From JABIAL01 sp964645825 (GTDB lineage: Bacteria > Patescibacteriota > Patescibacteriia > UBA1558 > GWA2-36-10): a DNA stretch of 11,903 nt. The stretch spans positions 1-11,903 of the forward strand of contig CAZXZY010000025.1 in assembly GCA_964645825.1 (NCBI GenBank), written 5' to 3'. Numbering within the stretch: the stretch's first letter is position 1; the number at the start of each line of letters is the position of its first letter. Shown piece after piece: positions 1 to 7,339 of this stretch. The translations under genes were made by a program, and so were the position numbers. The notes under the pieces are model-generated. The model did no database searches. It saw nothing but the letters and a program-made list of their open reading frames with translations, and was not told where the DNA came from.

Positions 1-55
1 ACTCGCGACCTCAGGCTTATGAGTCCTGCGCTCTAACCAACTGAGCTACCCTGCC
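1..55 (-). tRNA. tRNA with CAU anticodon (elongator Met or Ile2), 3' end cut off
   Basis: Read on the minus strand from 55, the sequence folds as a tRNA: acceptor strand GGCAGGG (55-49), D arm GCTC/GAGC (46-30), anticodon arm 28-12 with loop CTCATAA and anticodon CAT at 21-19, variable loop AGGTC, then the first T-arm bases up to the window edge. The T loop and 3' acceptor strand lie outside the window. It is not the initiator tRNA: it begins with G and lacks the GGG/CCC anticodon stem. Elongator Met and lysidine-modified Ile2 share this loop, so I cannot choose between them. The last anticodon-stem pair (31:39) appears to be an A-G mismatch. It lies one base after the tRNA-Leu gene, so the two are probably co-transcribed. 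Confidence 0.93.
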
Positions 56-56
56 A

Positions 57-141
57 TGGTACCGAAGGTGGGACTCGAACCCACATGGCTTGCGCCACAC
101 GATTTTGAGTCGTGCGTGTCTACCAATTCCACCACTTCGGC
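57..141 (-). tRNA. tRNA-Leu (CAA)
   Basis: On the minus strand the acceptor strand GCCGAAG (141-135) pairs with CTTCGGT (67-61), giving a terminal G-U pair. The discriminator is A at 60 and an encoded CCA lies at 59-57. The anticodon stem CACGA/TCGTG encloses loop CTCAAAA with anticodon CAA, which reads the Leu codon UUG. A long class II variable arm (stem TGGC/GCCA) and the T arm GTGGG-TTCGAGT-CCCAC support leucine. It is complete at 85 nt including CCA and is the first gene of the tRNA transcript. Confidence 0.96.
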
Positions 142-170
142 TTATAAACATTATGTAATAAACAAGGATG

Positions 171-199
171 ATTGTACAATAAAAATTTGATTTAGTCAA
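171..199 (-). promoter_or_regulatory. Sigma-70-type promoter of the tRNA pair
   Basis: On the minus strand, a -35 box TTGACT (199-194) and a -10 box TACAAT (176-171) are separated by exactly 17 bases. Transcription would start near 164, giving about 22 nt of leader before the mature tRNA-Leu 5' end. This is one of the best promoter matches in the window, as expected for stable RNA genes. It is predicted from sequence only. Confidence 0.75.
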
Positions 200-245
200 T
201 AATAAGTTTTGATTATTTTTTACTTTAAGATATTATAATTAATCA

Positions 246-274
246 TTGACAAAAACGCTAAAATATGATAACGT
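246..274 (+). promoter_or_regulatory. Candidate promoter of the efflux operon
   Basis: A perfect -35 box TTGACA (246-251) is followed after 17 bases by TAACGT (269-274), preceded by a TGA that could act as an extended -10 element. Transcription would start near 281, about 30 nt before the adaptor ATG. The -10 box is poor. An alternative is TATAAT at 234-239 with TTGATT at 209-214, but that spacing of 19 is long. No obvious operator is visible. The region 200-310 otherwise holds only AT-rich sequence. Confidence 0.45.
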
Positions 275-310
275 AGGCTAGATTATTGATAAGTCTAATT
301 AAACAAATTT

Positions 311-1891
311 ATGCATAAATTTTCTGTATTGCTTTTATTACTAGCTGTTTTTGTTGTAGGATGTGGTCCAGTTGCCGATTCTAAAGAAGAGCTAGTCAAG
401 AAGCAAATTAAAGTACAAAATATTACTTTACAAAGTGAAGTAGATGCCGATTTGACTTTGAGTGGAACCGTTGTGCCAAAACAACATAGTTTGGTGCGTA
501 GCTTGGTTCCCGGTACAATTGAGTTTTTAGCACCAGTTGGTTCCCAAGTATTTACTGGGCAGCCATTATTTTCTATTAGGGATGCCAATATTGAAAGCGG
601 CTATTTTAATGCTTTACAAAGTTTTGAGCAAACTAAAATTGTTACCGGACAGCGTGTCCAACAAGCAGAGCTTGGTTTGAATAGCGCCAAGGCTTCTTTG
701 GATTTATCTCGTAGTCAGTATGACAACACGGTGGCTCAAACAGAGCAAGCTTTACGTGTAGCCGAGGACTCAGCTTTTGTTGCTTATGATTCTGCTTATA
801 ATAGCATGACTCAGGTTTTATTATTTTTGAATAACGGTAGTAACTTGAATCGCAAAGAATATATTTATGAAAATATCTTAACTACTCAATCACAATTTCG
901 AAGACAAACAAAATTTATGTTTGATCAAGCGGTGGCTAGTTATTTAAATATTCCGCTTACACCATCAGATGATTTAAGTCAGTCGCTAGGTGATTTGCAA
1001 GAGACATTGCTACTTGTGAAAGACGCGGTGGACAATACTACTATTTTATTACAAAATGCCTTGCCTTTGGGCTCACACGAAGCTGATAGGCTGACTGTCA
1101 TTGGTTATCAGACGGCTATTAACCAACATGTCAGTTCTGTTATTAGTTCTATTAATAGTATTAATAATACAAAAATCAGTAATCGTTTAGCCGTTGATGG
1201 TGCCCAGGCGCAACTAGATTTATCTAATATTCAATATAATAATACCGATATTGCTTTGTCTAATGCTAAAAATAGTGCGGTATTAGAATTAAATATGGCT
1301 CAATCTCAACTTGATGCCATGGCTTATAATTATAGTAATTTGACTTTAGCTGCTCCTTTTTCAGGAACAATTCTTTCTCATTTTGCAAATCCAGGAGAGC
1401 AAGTTACTTTGGGTCAAGAATTAATTGAAGTTGGTGATTTGTCTATTGTAGAAATTACAGTTGATGTAGACGTAGATTTTGCCGATGCTATCAAGCTTAA
1501 TGATGCTGTTACCATTGATCATGAATTTACAGGTGTGGTCAGTGAAGTAGAGCCAGTCGGAGATTTAGCCAGCGGTAAAATTAGTGTAACTGTACAAAGT
1601 GAAGAGGCGGAAGATGATTTAGTTGCCGGCTCAATTGCTGATGTCAATTTTGATTTAAATTATGAAGTAGAAGACTTAATTGTTATTCCTATTAAGGCGG
1701 CCACCATAGAATCTACGGGTACTTATGTGTTTGTAGTTGAAGATGGCAAAGTTGTTCATCGCGATGTTACTTTAGGTCAAATTTTCAGTGATAAAGTTTC
1801 TGTCAATTCTGGTTTAGCAGAAGGCGACCAACTTATTTTATTAAATGGTGTCTTTATCGCTGTTGGTGATGAAGTAGAAATCGTTGAATAA
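311..1891 (+). CDS. RND efflux periplasmic adaptor (membrane fusion protein), lipoprotein
   Basis: This is the adaptor subunit of a tripartite-type efflux pump, of the AcrA/HlyD membrane-fusion family. The 526-residue protein starts with a hydrophobic signal peptide ending in VVGC, which makes Cys18 the probable lipidated residue. Two lipoyl half-motifs (about 60-91 and 341-376, the second with APFSGTI and PGEQV) bracket a very long helical region (about 95-340). A beta-barrel domain (about 377-455) and a membrane-proximal domain (about 456-526) follow. It is larger than typical adaptors of about 400 residues because of extra helical sequence near 152-290. The motif LDLSxxQYxNT occurs twice, at 130-140 and 302-312. 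The RND pump gene begins 4 bases after its stop, so the two are co-expressed. The substrate cannot be inferred. The start ATG gives the lipoprotein signal directly. Confidence 0.93.
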   Translation: MHKFSVLLLLLAVFVVGCGPVADSKEELVKKQIKVQNITLQSEVDADLTLSGTVVPKQHSLVRSLVPGTIEFLAPVGSQVFTGQPLFSIRDANIESGYFNALQSFEQTKIVTGQRVQQAELGLNSAKASLDLSRSQYDNTVAQTEQALRVAEDSAFVAYDSAYNSMTQVLLFLNNGSNLNRKEYIYENILTTQSQFRRQTKFMFDQAVASYLNIPLTPSDDLSQSLGDLQETLLLVKDAVDNTTILLQNALPLGSHEADRLTVIGYQTAINQHVSSVISSINSINNTKISNRLAVDGAQAQLDLSNIQYNNTDIALSNAKNSAVLELNMAQSQLDAMAYNYSNLTLAAPFSGTILSHFANPGEQVTLGQELIEVGDLSIVEITVDVDVDFADAIKLNDAVTIDHEFTGVVSEVEPVGDLASGKISVTVQSEEAEDDLVAGSIADVNFDLNYEVEDLIVIPIKAATIESTGTYVFVVEDGKVVHRDVTLGQIFSDKVSVNSGLAEGDQLILLNGVFIAVGDEVEIVE

Positions 1892-1895
1892 AATT

Positions 1896-4800
1896 ATGGA
1901 TAATCAAAACTTAAATAACAGTACACCTCAGCCAAAGAATAAATTTGATGCCGAGGCCATTGAAAAAACCCGTAAAGGAATTTTTGGATTTTTTATTACC
2001 CGTACTCGTTTGGTGATTTTGATGTTGTTAGCTATCATTTTTGGTGGCGCACTTTCTCTAGTCAATATTCCTCGTGAATCGGATCCGGAAGTAAAAATTC
2101 CGATTGCTGTTGTGACTACTATTTATCCGGGAGCTAGCCCCTTGGATATTGAAGATTTGATAACAGACGAGATAGAAAATAAATTAGAGACATTGGATGA
2201 CGTTAAATTAATTACTTCAAACTCAATGACTGGTGTTTCTTCTATTACTATAGAATTTGAAGCGGAAGCTGACTTAGACGACAGTATTTCAGAATTAAAA
2301 GATAAGGTAAATGAAATTAACAATTTGCCAGATGAGGCTGAAAGCCCAATCGTCACTCCGATTCGTGCTAATGACTTTCCGATTATTACTTTCTCATTAG
2401 CCGGTGATTTATCTCAAGAACAGCTAAAACAATTAGGCGAGATCATTCAAGATGATTTAGAAAATATCTCCGGTGTTTCAGAGGTGCCATTGTTGGGTGT
2501 CAGTAATAGAGAATTTTTGGTCAAAGTAAATCGAGAATCTTTAAACAGATTAGGCTTGTATTTAAATAATATAGTAGCCGCTATTGGTGGTAGTAATATG
2601 GATATGCCATTAGGCAGTATCACCATTGATCATGTTGATTATAATTTGCGGACTATTTCTAGATTTAAATCTGTAGAAGATTTGAGCAAAGTAGTAGTTG
2701 GCGCAAATGGTAATTCTCCAATTTTATTATCAGATGTCGCCACGATTGATGATCATTTAGCAGAATTGGATACAGTGTCTCGTATTTCGGTGGCAGGGCA
2801 AGCAACCAAAAATACAGCTTCTTTACAAATTTTCAAAAAGACTGGCGGTAATATTTTAGAGATTGTCGATGAATCGAAAGAACGTGTTGCTCAACTTAAA
2901 GAAGATAAAATTATTCCTGCAGGAGTTACAGTTGAGCTAAACAATGACTACTCACAATTTATTCGTAATGATTTAGAAAACTTAGGTACTAGCGGCTTAC
3001 AAGCTACTGTTCTGATTTTCATCGTTATGTTTTTAGCTTTGAGTTTTAAAGAAGCAACTATTTCTTTGTTAGCTATTCCTTTGACTTTTTTAATTAGTAT
3101 TTTTTATTTAAATATCAGAGGCTATACTTTAAATAGTTTGACCCTATTTACTTTAGTATTGTCTTTAGGTTTGTTAGTTGATACTTTCATCATTATTTTG
3201 GAGGGTATTTTCCATAACATGCGAGCCGGCTATAATTCACTGCAATCTTCTTTGTTGTCTGTAGCTCATTATCGTAAACCTTTATTAGCTGGTATTTTTA
3301 CTACTATCTCTGCTTTTATTCCAATGCTTTTGGTTAGCGGTATCATGGGAGAATATTTGAAAGTATTACCGATTACAATTTCTGTCACCTTAATTTCTGC
3401 TTTATTTGTTTCTCTAGTGATTGTGCCGTCTTTGGCAAAAGTATTTTTGAAACGTAAGAGAGTAGAGCAAGCAGAAAAGGAAAGTGTATTAGAAAAATAT
3501 TGTACTAATAAATTGCGCAGGACCTACATAAGAGTAGTAAATAAATTTTTAGCTAATCGTAAGCATAAGATTAAATTTACCATTGCCATAGTTGCTGCAT
3601 TTATTATTTCCTTGGGTTTGTTGATTGGTGGCGTGATTCCAGTAAGAATGTTTCCAAATGTTGATGTAGACTTTGGTTTCGTAAATATTGAAATGCCAGT
3701 TGGTACAGACTTGGAAGCAACTGAAATTGTTGTTCGTAAAGTAGAGGATTATTTGTATGAAAGAAATGATTTAAAAAGTTTCGTCACTACTATCGGACAA
3801 TCTTCTAGCTTTGGTTTTGATCGAGCTAGCTCAAATGAGCATTTAGCTAATATTAGTCTGACTTTTGTTGATGTAGAAGACAGGGATCAAAAAAGCTATG
3901 AAATTGGTCAAGAAATTAGAGAAGATTTAGAACATATCCAAGAAGGAAAAATAACCGTAGAAGAAATTAGCGGTGGTCCGCCTACTGGTGCGCCAATCGA
4001 AATCAGAGTTTCTGGTGATGATTTGATCGTTTTAGGTGAACTAAGTAAAAATATCCGTCAACATTTAGAAAGCGTTGAAGGTGTTATTAATACCTCTAGT
4101 AACCAAAAAGTAAGTCCAGCTGATTTGACCTTTACCTTAGATCAAGAAGCCTTGGCACGAGCTGGATTATCTGTTGCTGAAGTTTCTGGATTTTTAAGAA
4201 CAGCTATCTTTGGAGTAACTGCTACCGAAATTCCTATTGGTGGTGATGATATTGATGTTGTAGTTCAATTAGAACAAGATAGTATTACTTCCGTAGAAGA
4301 AATACAAAATTTATCTATCACTAATCGCATGGGGCAAGATGTTAAATTGTCTCGAGTAGCAGACTTTTCTTTGGAGCCAGCTTTATCTACTTTGAGACAC
4401 AGAGATTTTGAACGTACTGTAACTTTGCGAGCCAACGTAGAGCCAGGTGCTAATCCAAGTAATATTGTTTCACAAGTACAAGATAAGATGGCTGCAGAAA
4501 TTATTCCAAGTGGCTATGACGTAAAATATGGTGGTGAAGTTGAAGATATCGAACAATCATTTGCAGAACTATGGAACGCTATGTTGATAGCTTTGTTACT
4601 GATCGCTACTATTTTGATTTTACAATTTAATTCTTTCAAGACGCCATTGATTATTTTATTGACATTGCCATTGATGTTGATCGGTGTGGTGATTGGTATG
4701 CTAGTCTTACATTTACCATTTAGTTTTTCAGTATTCTTAGGATTGATTTCTCTGGCTGGTATCGTAGTGAATGATGCTATTGTCTTGATCGATAAAACCA

Positions 4801-5075
4801 GACGTAATATCGAAGAGAAAAACATGTATCCAAAAGAAGCGGTTGTTGATGCTGGCGATACACGCTTGCAACCAATCTTATTGACCTCCATTACTACCAT
4901 TATTGGTGTGGCACCATTAGCTTTGTCTGATGAATTTTGGTTAGGTTTATCCATTGCTATTATTTTCGGATTAGCTTTTGCTACTATTTTACAATTATTT
5001 GTCATCCCAATGGTTTTTTTACAACTTGAAGGTAAGCGATTATTAAAAAGACGTAAGCAGGTAAATTTAAACTAA
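1896..5075 (+). CDS. RND-family efflux transporter (inner-membrane pump)
   Basis: This is a proton-driven pump of the AcrB/MexB/SwrC superfamily, 1059 residues and full length. It has the duplicated RND layout: TM1 near residues 35-57, a large extracytoplasmic loop, TM2-6 (about 369-518), TM7 (about 557-582), a second loop, and TM8-12 (about 891-1041). The family motif near residues 68-76 (YPGASPLDIE context) and GGPPTGAPIEI in the second porter domain are clear. In TM4 the proton-relay pair is D429-T430 rather than Asp-Asp, and the TM10 site reads N959-D960 rather than the AcrB lysine. I start it at ATG 1896, four bases after the adaptor stop; an in-frame TTG at 1884 would overlap the adaptor. 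No outer-membrane TolC gene is adjacent. The substrate is unknown; drugs, lipids or peptides are possible. Confidence 0.95.
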   Translation: MDNQNLNNSTPQPKNKFDAEAIEKTRKGIFGFFITRTRLVILMLLAIIFGGALSLVNIPRESDPEVKIPIAVVTTIYPGASPLDIEDLITDEIENKLETLDDVKLITSNSMTGVSSITIEFEAEADLDDSISELKDKVNEINNLPDEAESPIVTPIRANDFPIITFSLAGDLSQEQLKQLGEIIQDDLENISGVSEVPLLGVSNREFLVKVNRESLNRLGLYLNNIVAAIGGSNMDMPLGSITIDHVDYNLRTISRFKSVEDLSKVVVGANGNSPILLSDVATIDDHLAELDTVSRISVAGQATKNTASLQIFKKTGGNILEIVDESKERVAQLKEDKIIPAGVTVELNNDYSQFIRNDLENLGTSGLQATVLIFIVMFLALSFKEATISLLAIPLTFLISIFYLNIRGYTLNSLTLFTLVLSLGLLVDTFIIILEGIFHNMRAGYNSLQSSLLSVAHYRKPLLAGIFTTISAFIPMLLVSGIMGEYLKVLPITISVTLISALFVSLVIVPSLAKVFLKRKRVEQAEKESVLEKYCTNKLRRTYIRVVNKFLANRKHKIKFTIAIVAAFIISLGLLIGGVIPVRMFPNVDVDFGFVNIEMPVGTDLEATEIVVRKVEDYLYERNDLKSFVTTIGQSSSFGFDRASSNEHLANISLTFVDVEDRDQKSYEIGQEIREDLEHIQEGKITVEEISGGPPTGAPIEIRVSGDDLIVLGELSKNIRQHLESVEGVINTSSNQKVSPADLTFTLDQEALARAGLSVAEVSGFLRTAIFGVTATEIPIGGDDIDVVVQLEQDSITSVEEIQNLSITNRMGQDVKLSRVADFSLEPALSTLRHRDFERTVTLRANVEPGANPSNIVSQVQDKMAAEIIPSGYDVKYGGEVEDIEQSFAELWNAMLIALLLIATILILQFNSFKTPLIILLTLPLMLIGVVIGMLVLHLPFSFSVFLGLISLAGIVVNDAIVLIDKTRRNIEEKNMYPKEAVVDAGDTRLQPILLTSITTIIGVAPLALSDEFWLGLSIAIIFGLAFATILQLFVIPMVFLQLEGKRLLKRRKQVNLN

Positions 5076-5082
5076 AAATGTC

Positions 5083-5118
5083 AAAAGAAGGTGGCTCTGG
5101 TAGTCGCTTTCTTTTTTT
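5083..5118 (+). terminator. Intrinsic terminator of the efflux operon
   Basis: A 14-bp stem (5083-5096 with 5102-5115, including three G-T pairs) closes on a 5-base loop CTGGT and runs into a tract of seven T residues (5112-5118). It lies 8 bases after the RND stop codon. The T tract abuts the -10 box of the acylphosphatase promoter, so the end of one transcript and the start of the next share sequence. Confidence 0.75.
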
Positions 5119-5126
5119 GTTACAAT
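5118..5126 (+). promoter_or_regulatory. Extended -10 promoter of the acylphosphatase gene
   Basis: TGT immediately precedes TACAAT (5121-5126), a TGn extended -10 element. No good -35 box is present: the expected position falls in the terminator stem and reads TGGTAG. Transcription would start near 5133, leaving about 19 nt before the ATG at 5152. That leader contains no Shine-Dalgarno motif. Confidence 0.5.
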
Positions 5127-5151
5127 AAAGATAGTTATTAACAATTTGCCT

Positions 5152-5427
5152 ATGATCAAGCATATCAATATCAAGGTATTTGGTCGGGTGCAAGGAGTCG
5201 GTTTTCGTTACTTTGTCAAACAACAGGCTAATAAACTAGGGCTTAAAGGCTTTGTCCAAAATCAACAAGATGGTGCCGTCTATGTAGAAATAGAAGGTGA
5301 AAAAGAGCTGGTTGATAAATTGGTCAAATGGTGTAAAAAAGGCTCACCTTGGTCTAAAATTAGCCAAGTAGATGTTCGTCAAGGAGAGATAAGAGAGTTC
5401 GCTGATTTTTCTGTTCAGCCAGACTAA
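5152..5427 (+). CDS. acyP: Acylphosphatase
   Basis: This small cytosolic enzyme hydrolyses the carboxyl-phosphate bond of acyl phosphates. The 91-residue protein is the usual single-domain length. It carries the first signature GRVQGVGFRYF (residues 11-21) with catalytic Arg19, and the second signature GFVQNQQDG (33-41) with catalytic Asn37, followed by the usual G-x-V-x-V-x-I-E-G strand. I start it at ATG 5152; an in-frame TTG at 5146 would add only two residues and lacks a better context. It is isolated by a terminator and promoter upstream and by another promoter downstream, so it appears monocistronic. Its physiological role is generally unclear in bacteria. Confidence 0.95.
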   Translation: MIKHINIKVFGRVQGVGFRYFVKQQANKLGLKGFVQNQQDGAVYVEIEGEKELVDKLVKWCKKGSPWSKISQVDVRQGEIREFADFSVQPD

Positions 5428-5479
5428 TCTTTTCGCCTTATGGCTATTTTATTGGGGTTTGTTTTTTTGCCCTTTTTTT
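5417..5479 (+). terminator. Weak candidate terminator after acylphosphatase
   Basis: Two poor hairpins are possible: AGCCA/TGGCT (5417-5421 with 5441-5445, loop 19) starting inside the last codons, and GGG/CCC (5454-5456 with 5470-5472, loop 13) followed by seven T residues at 5473-5479. The second has the right T tract but only three pairs. Read-through into the channel gene is therefore possible. Confidence 0.3.
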
Positions 5480-5487
5480 GTTAAGAT
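5459..5487 (+). promoter_or_regulatory. Candidate promoter of the channel-exonuclease operon
   Basis: A -35-like TTGTTT (5459-5464) and a -10-like TAAGAT (5482-5487) are 17 bases apart, with TGT just before the -10 as an extended element. The start would be near 5494, about 26 nt before the ATG at 5520. The 12-base string around its -10 (CTTTTTTTGTTA) also occurs at the acylphosphatase promoter. Confidence 0.45.
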
Positions 5488-5519
5488 GCAAATATATTTA
5501 AGCAAGATTATTTATACTT

Positions 5520-6581
5520 ATGACTAATATTTTAGACTTTTTAAAAGACTATTCTTTGTGGGCTAATAGTGGTTATGATTACTTAATAGCGGCCGCTATT
5601 TTTATTGGCTTACTTATTATCCTCAAGATTTTTCAAGTTATTATTTTAGCTAGATTAAATATTTTGGCTAAAAAAACCAAGACTAATTTTGATGATACTT
5701 TAATAGCAATTTTCAAAACTATTAAACCGCCATTTTATTTTTTTATAGCGATTTATTTTAGTTTGAAATCTTTAGCTATTTCAGACGCAGCCTTGACTGT
5801 GCTAAAAGTTCTGGTTTTAATCACAGTAGTTTATGAAATAATCAGAGCGATAGAAAAATTATTAGATTATTTTATTAATCGTTATTTTGAAAAATCTGGT
5901 GGCAATAAGTCACATAATCGATCCATGGTTCGAACTTTGCAGTTAATCGCCAGAGTTATTTTATGGATACTAGGCTTCATTTTAATTTTAGCTAACTTGG
6001 GAGTTAACGTAACTTCATTAGTTGCCTCTCTAGGCATTGGTGGTTTGGCCGTAGCCTTAGCTTTGCAGAGTGTCTTGTCTGATCTATTTTCTTCTTTTTC
6101 TATTTATATTGATAAACCATTTCAAGTAGGAGACTTTATTCAAATCGGAACTGACATGGGTGAGGTAGAAAAGATTGGCTTAAAATCTACTCGAATCAGA
6201 ACTTTATTAGGTGAAGAGCTGGTAGTAGCTAACAAAGAATTAACTTCTGCTCGAGTACAAAACTTTAAACGAATGGAAACTAGACGTGAATCTTTTTCAC
6301 TTGGTGTAGTTTATAATACAGACGCTAAAAAGATAAATGCTATTCCAAAAATGATTGAAGAGATTGTCAAAAAAGTAAAAGGAGCAAAATTTGATCGTTG
6401 TCATTTTGCTAAGTTTGCTGACTCAAGTTTAAATTTTGATATTGTTTATTATATTGATTCTCCAGATTATTTAGCTTACATGGATGTAAAGCAAGAAATT
6501 AATTTGGCTATTTTTGATAAATTTGCTGCCGAGAAAATAGAGTTTGCTTATCCTACACAAACCATAGTACTAGAAAAATAA
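5520..6581 (+). CDS. MscS-family small-conductance mechanosensitive channel
   Basis: This is a tension-gated membrane channel that releases solutes on osmotic downshock. The 353-residue protein has about four N-terminal hydrophobic helices (near 18-40, 64-82, 88-108 and 137-158) before the MscS core. The pore helix (about 164-190) has the small-residue pattern SLVASLGIGGLAVALALQS. The cytoplasmic beta domain follows, with KPFQVGDFIQIG near residue 200 and the characteristic VANKELTSARVQNF segment. A C-terminal alpha/beta domain completes the chain. It is longer than E. coli MscS (286 residues) because of the extra N-terminal helices, which is common in the family. Its TAA stop shares one base with the ATG of the next gene, which suggests translational coupling to the nuclease. 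Confidence 0.94.
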   Translation: MTNILDFLKDYSLWANSGYDYLIAAAIFIGLLIILKIFQVIILARLNILAKKTKTNFDDTLIAIFKTIKPPFYFFIAIYFSLKSLAISDAALTVLKVLVLITVVYEIIRAIEKLLDYFINRYFEKSGGNKSHNRSMVRTLQLIARVILWILGFILILANLGVNVTSLVASLGIGGLAVALALQSVLSDLFSSFSIYIDKPFQVGDFIQIGTDMGEVEKIGLKSTRIRTLLGEELVVANKELTSARVQNFKRMETRRESFSLGVVYNTDAKKINAIPKMIEEIVKKVKGAKFDRCHFAKFADSSLNFDIVYYIDSPDYLAYMDVKQEINLAIFDKFAAEKIEFAYPTQTIVLEK

Positions 6582-7339
6582 TGTCACTCAACATATTATC
6601 ATGGAACATCAATGGCATTCGCGCTGCGGTCCGAAAAGGTTTTGTTGATTTTTTAAAAAAACAACAGCCAGACATTTTATGTTTGCAAGAAATAAAGATC
6701 GCCGAAAAGACTCGTTTAGAAACAGAGTTTGATTTTGCAGATTATCAAGAGTTTTGGAATTCAGCTGAGCGTCCAGGCTATAGCGGGACTGCTATTTTAG
6801 TGCGCGATGGTTTAAAAGTTTCTATGTTGCCAAAATTATCTTGGGACACAGAAGGCAGAATCATTGCTCTAGACATTGGCAAATATTATTTAGTGAATAT
6901 TTATTTTCCCAATGCTAATAGTGAATTGACTCGGATGGATTTTAAGATGGAGTTTAATGATAAGCTATTAAAATATTTAAAAAAATTAGAAACAAAAAAA
7001 CCAGTGATTGTCACTGGAGATTATAATGTTGCTCACAACGAAATAGATTTAGCTCGACCAAAAGCTAATATTGGCAATGCTGGCTTTACAGAGGAGGAGC
7101 GAAGCTGGATGAATGAGTTTTTAGATGCAGGATTCAAAGATACTTTCAGAGAATTGCATCCAGATAAAATTCAATATTCTTGGTGGAGCTACAGAGCTAA
7201 TGCTAGAGCCAATAATGTTGGTTGGCGGATAGATTATTTTTGTGTAACAGCCAAGATTTTATCCAAAGTATCCAAAGCTTTTATTTTAGATCATATAGAG
7301 GGCTCAGATCATGCACCAGTTGGAATAGAGATTAATTAA
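6581..7339 (+). CDS. xth: Exodeoxyribonuclease III / AP endonuclease (Xth family)
   Basis: This DNA-repair enzyme cleaves at abasic sites and removes 3' blocking groups in base excision repair, in the cytoplasm. It is 252 residues, the usual length for the ExoIII/APE1 fold. Visible motifs are LSWNINGIRA (6-15, with Asn9 and Asn11), LQEIK with metal-binding Glu37, YSGTAIL, TGDYNVAHNEIDLARPK (145-161, Asp147 and Asn149), YSWWSYR and GWRIDYF, and the C-terminal GSDHAPV with catalytic Asp243-His244. The GDYNVAH...DLARPK form resembles the ExoA/APE1 branch. It is coupled to the channel gene upstream by TAATG. Its stop codon overlaps the stop of the convergent gene. Confidence 0.95.
   Translation: MSLNILSWNINGIRAAVRKGFVDFLKKQQPDILCLQEIKIAEKTRLETEFDFADYQEFWNSAERPGYSGTAILVRDGLKVSMLPKLSWDTEGRIIALDIGKYYLVNIYFPNANSELTRMDFKMEFNDKLLKYLKKLETKKPVIVTGDYNVAHNEIDLARPKANIGNAGFTEEERSWMNEFLDAGFKDTFRELHPDKIQYSWWSYRANARANNVGWRIDYFCVTAKILSKVSKAFILDHIEGSDHAPVGIEIN

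Noticed and set aside
17..199. Minus-strand 60-codon open frame across the tRNAs
   Set aside because: It spans two clear tRNA genes and their promoter; tRNA-derived open frames of this kind are a common artefact.
1150..1172. AT-rich palindromic stretch (CTATTAATAG and neighbours) in the adaptor gene
   Set aside because: It is inside a conserved reading frame encoding Ser/Ile/Asn repeats; the low complexity is explained by codon use rather than a regulatory site.
4514..5005. 163-codon open frame antisense to the RND C terminus
   Set aside because: It lies wholly within a strongly supported gene, its product is low-complexity and rich in Asn, Ile and Ser, as expected for the antisense of membrane helices, and it has no motif or promoter.
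5002..5223. Minus-strand 73-codon frame across the terminator and acylphosphatase start
   Set aside because: It crosses a terminator, a promoter and two supported plus-strand genes, and shows no recognisable protein features.
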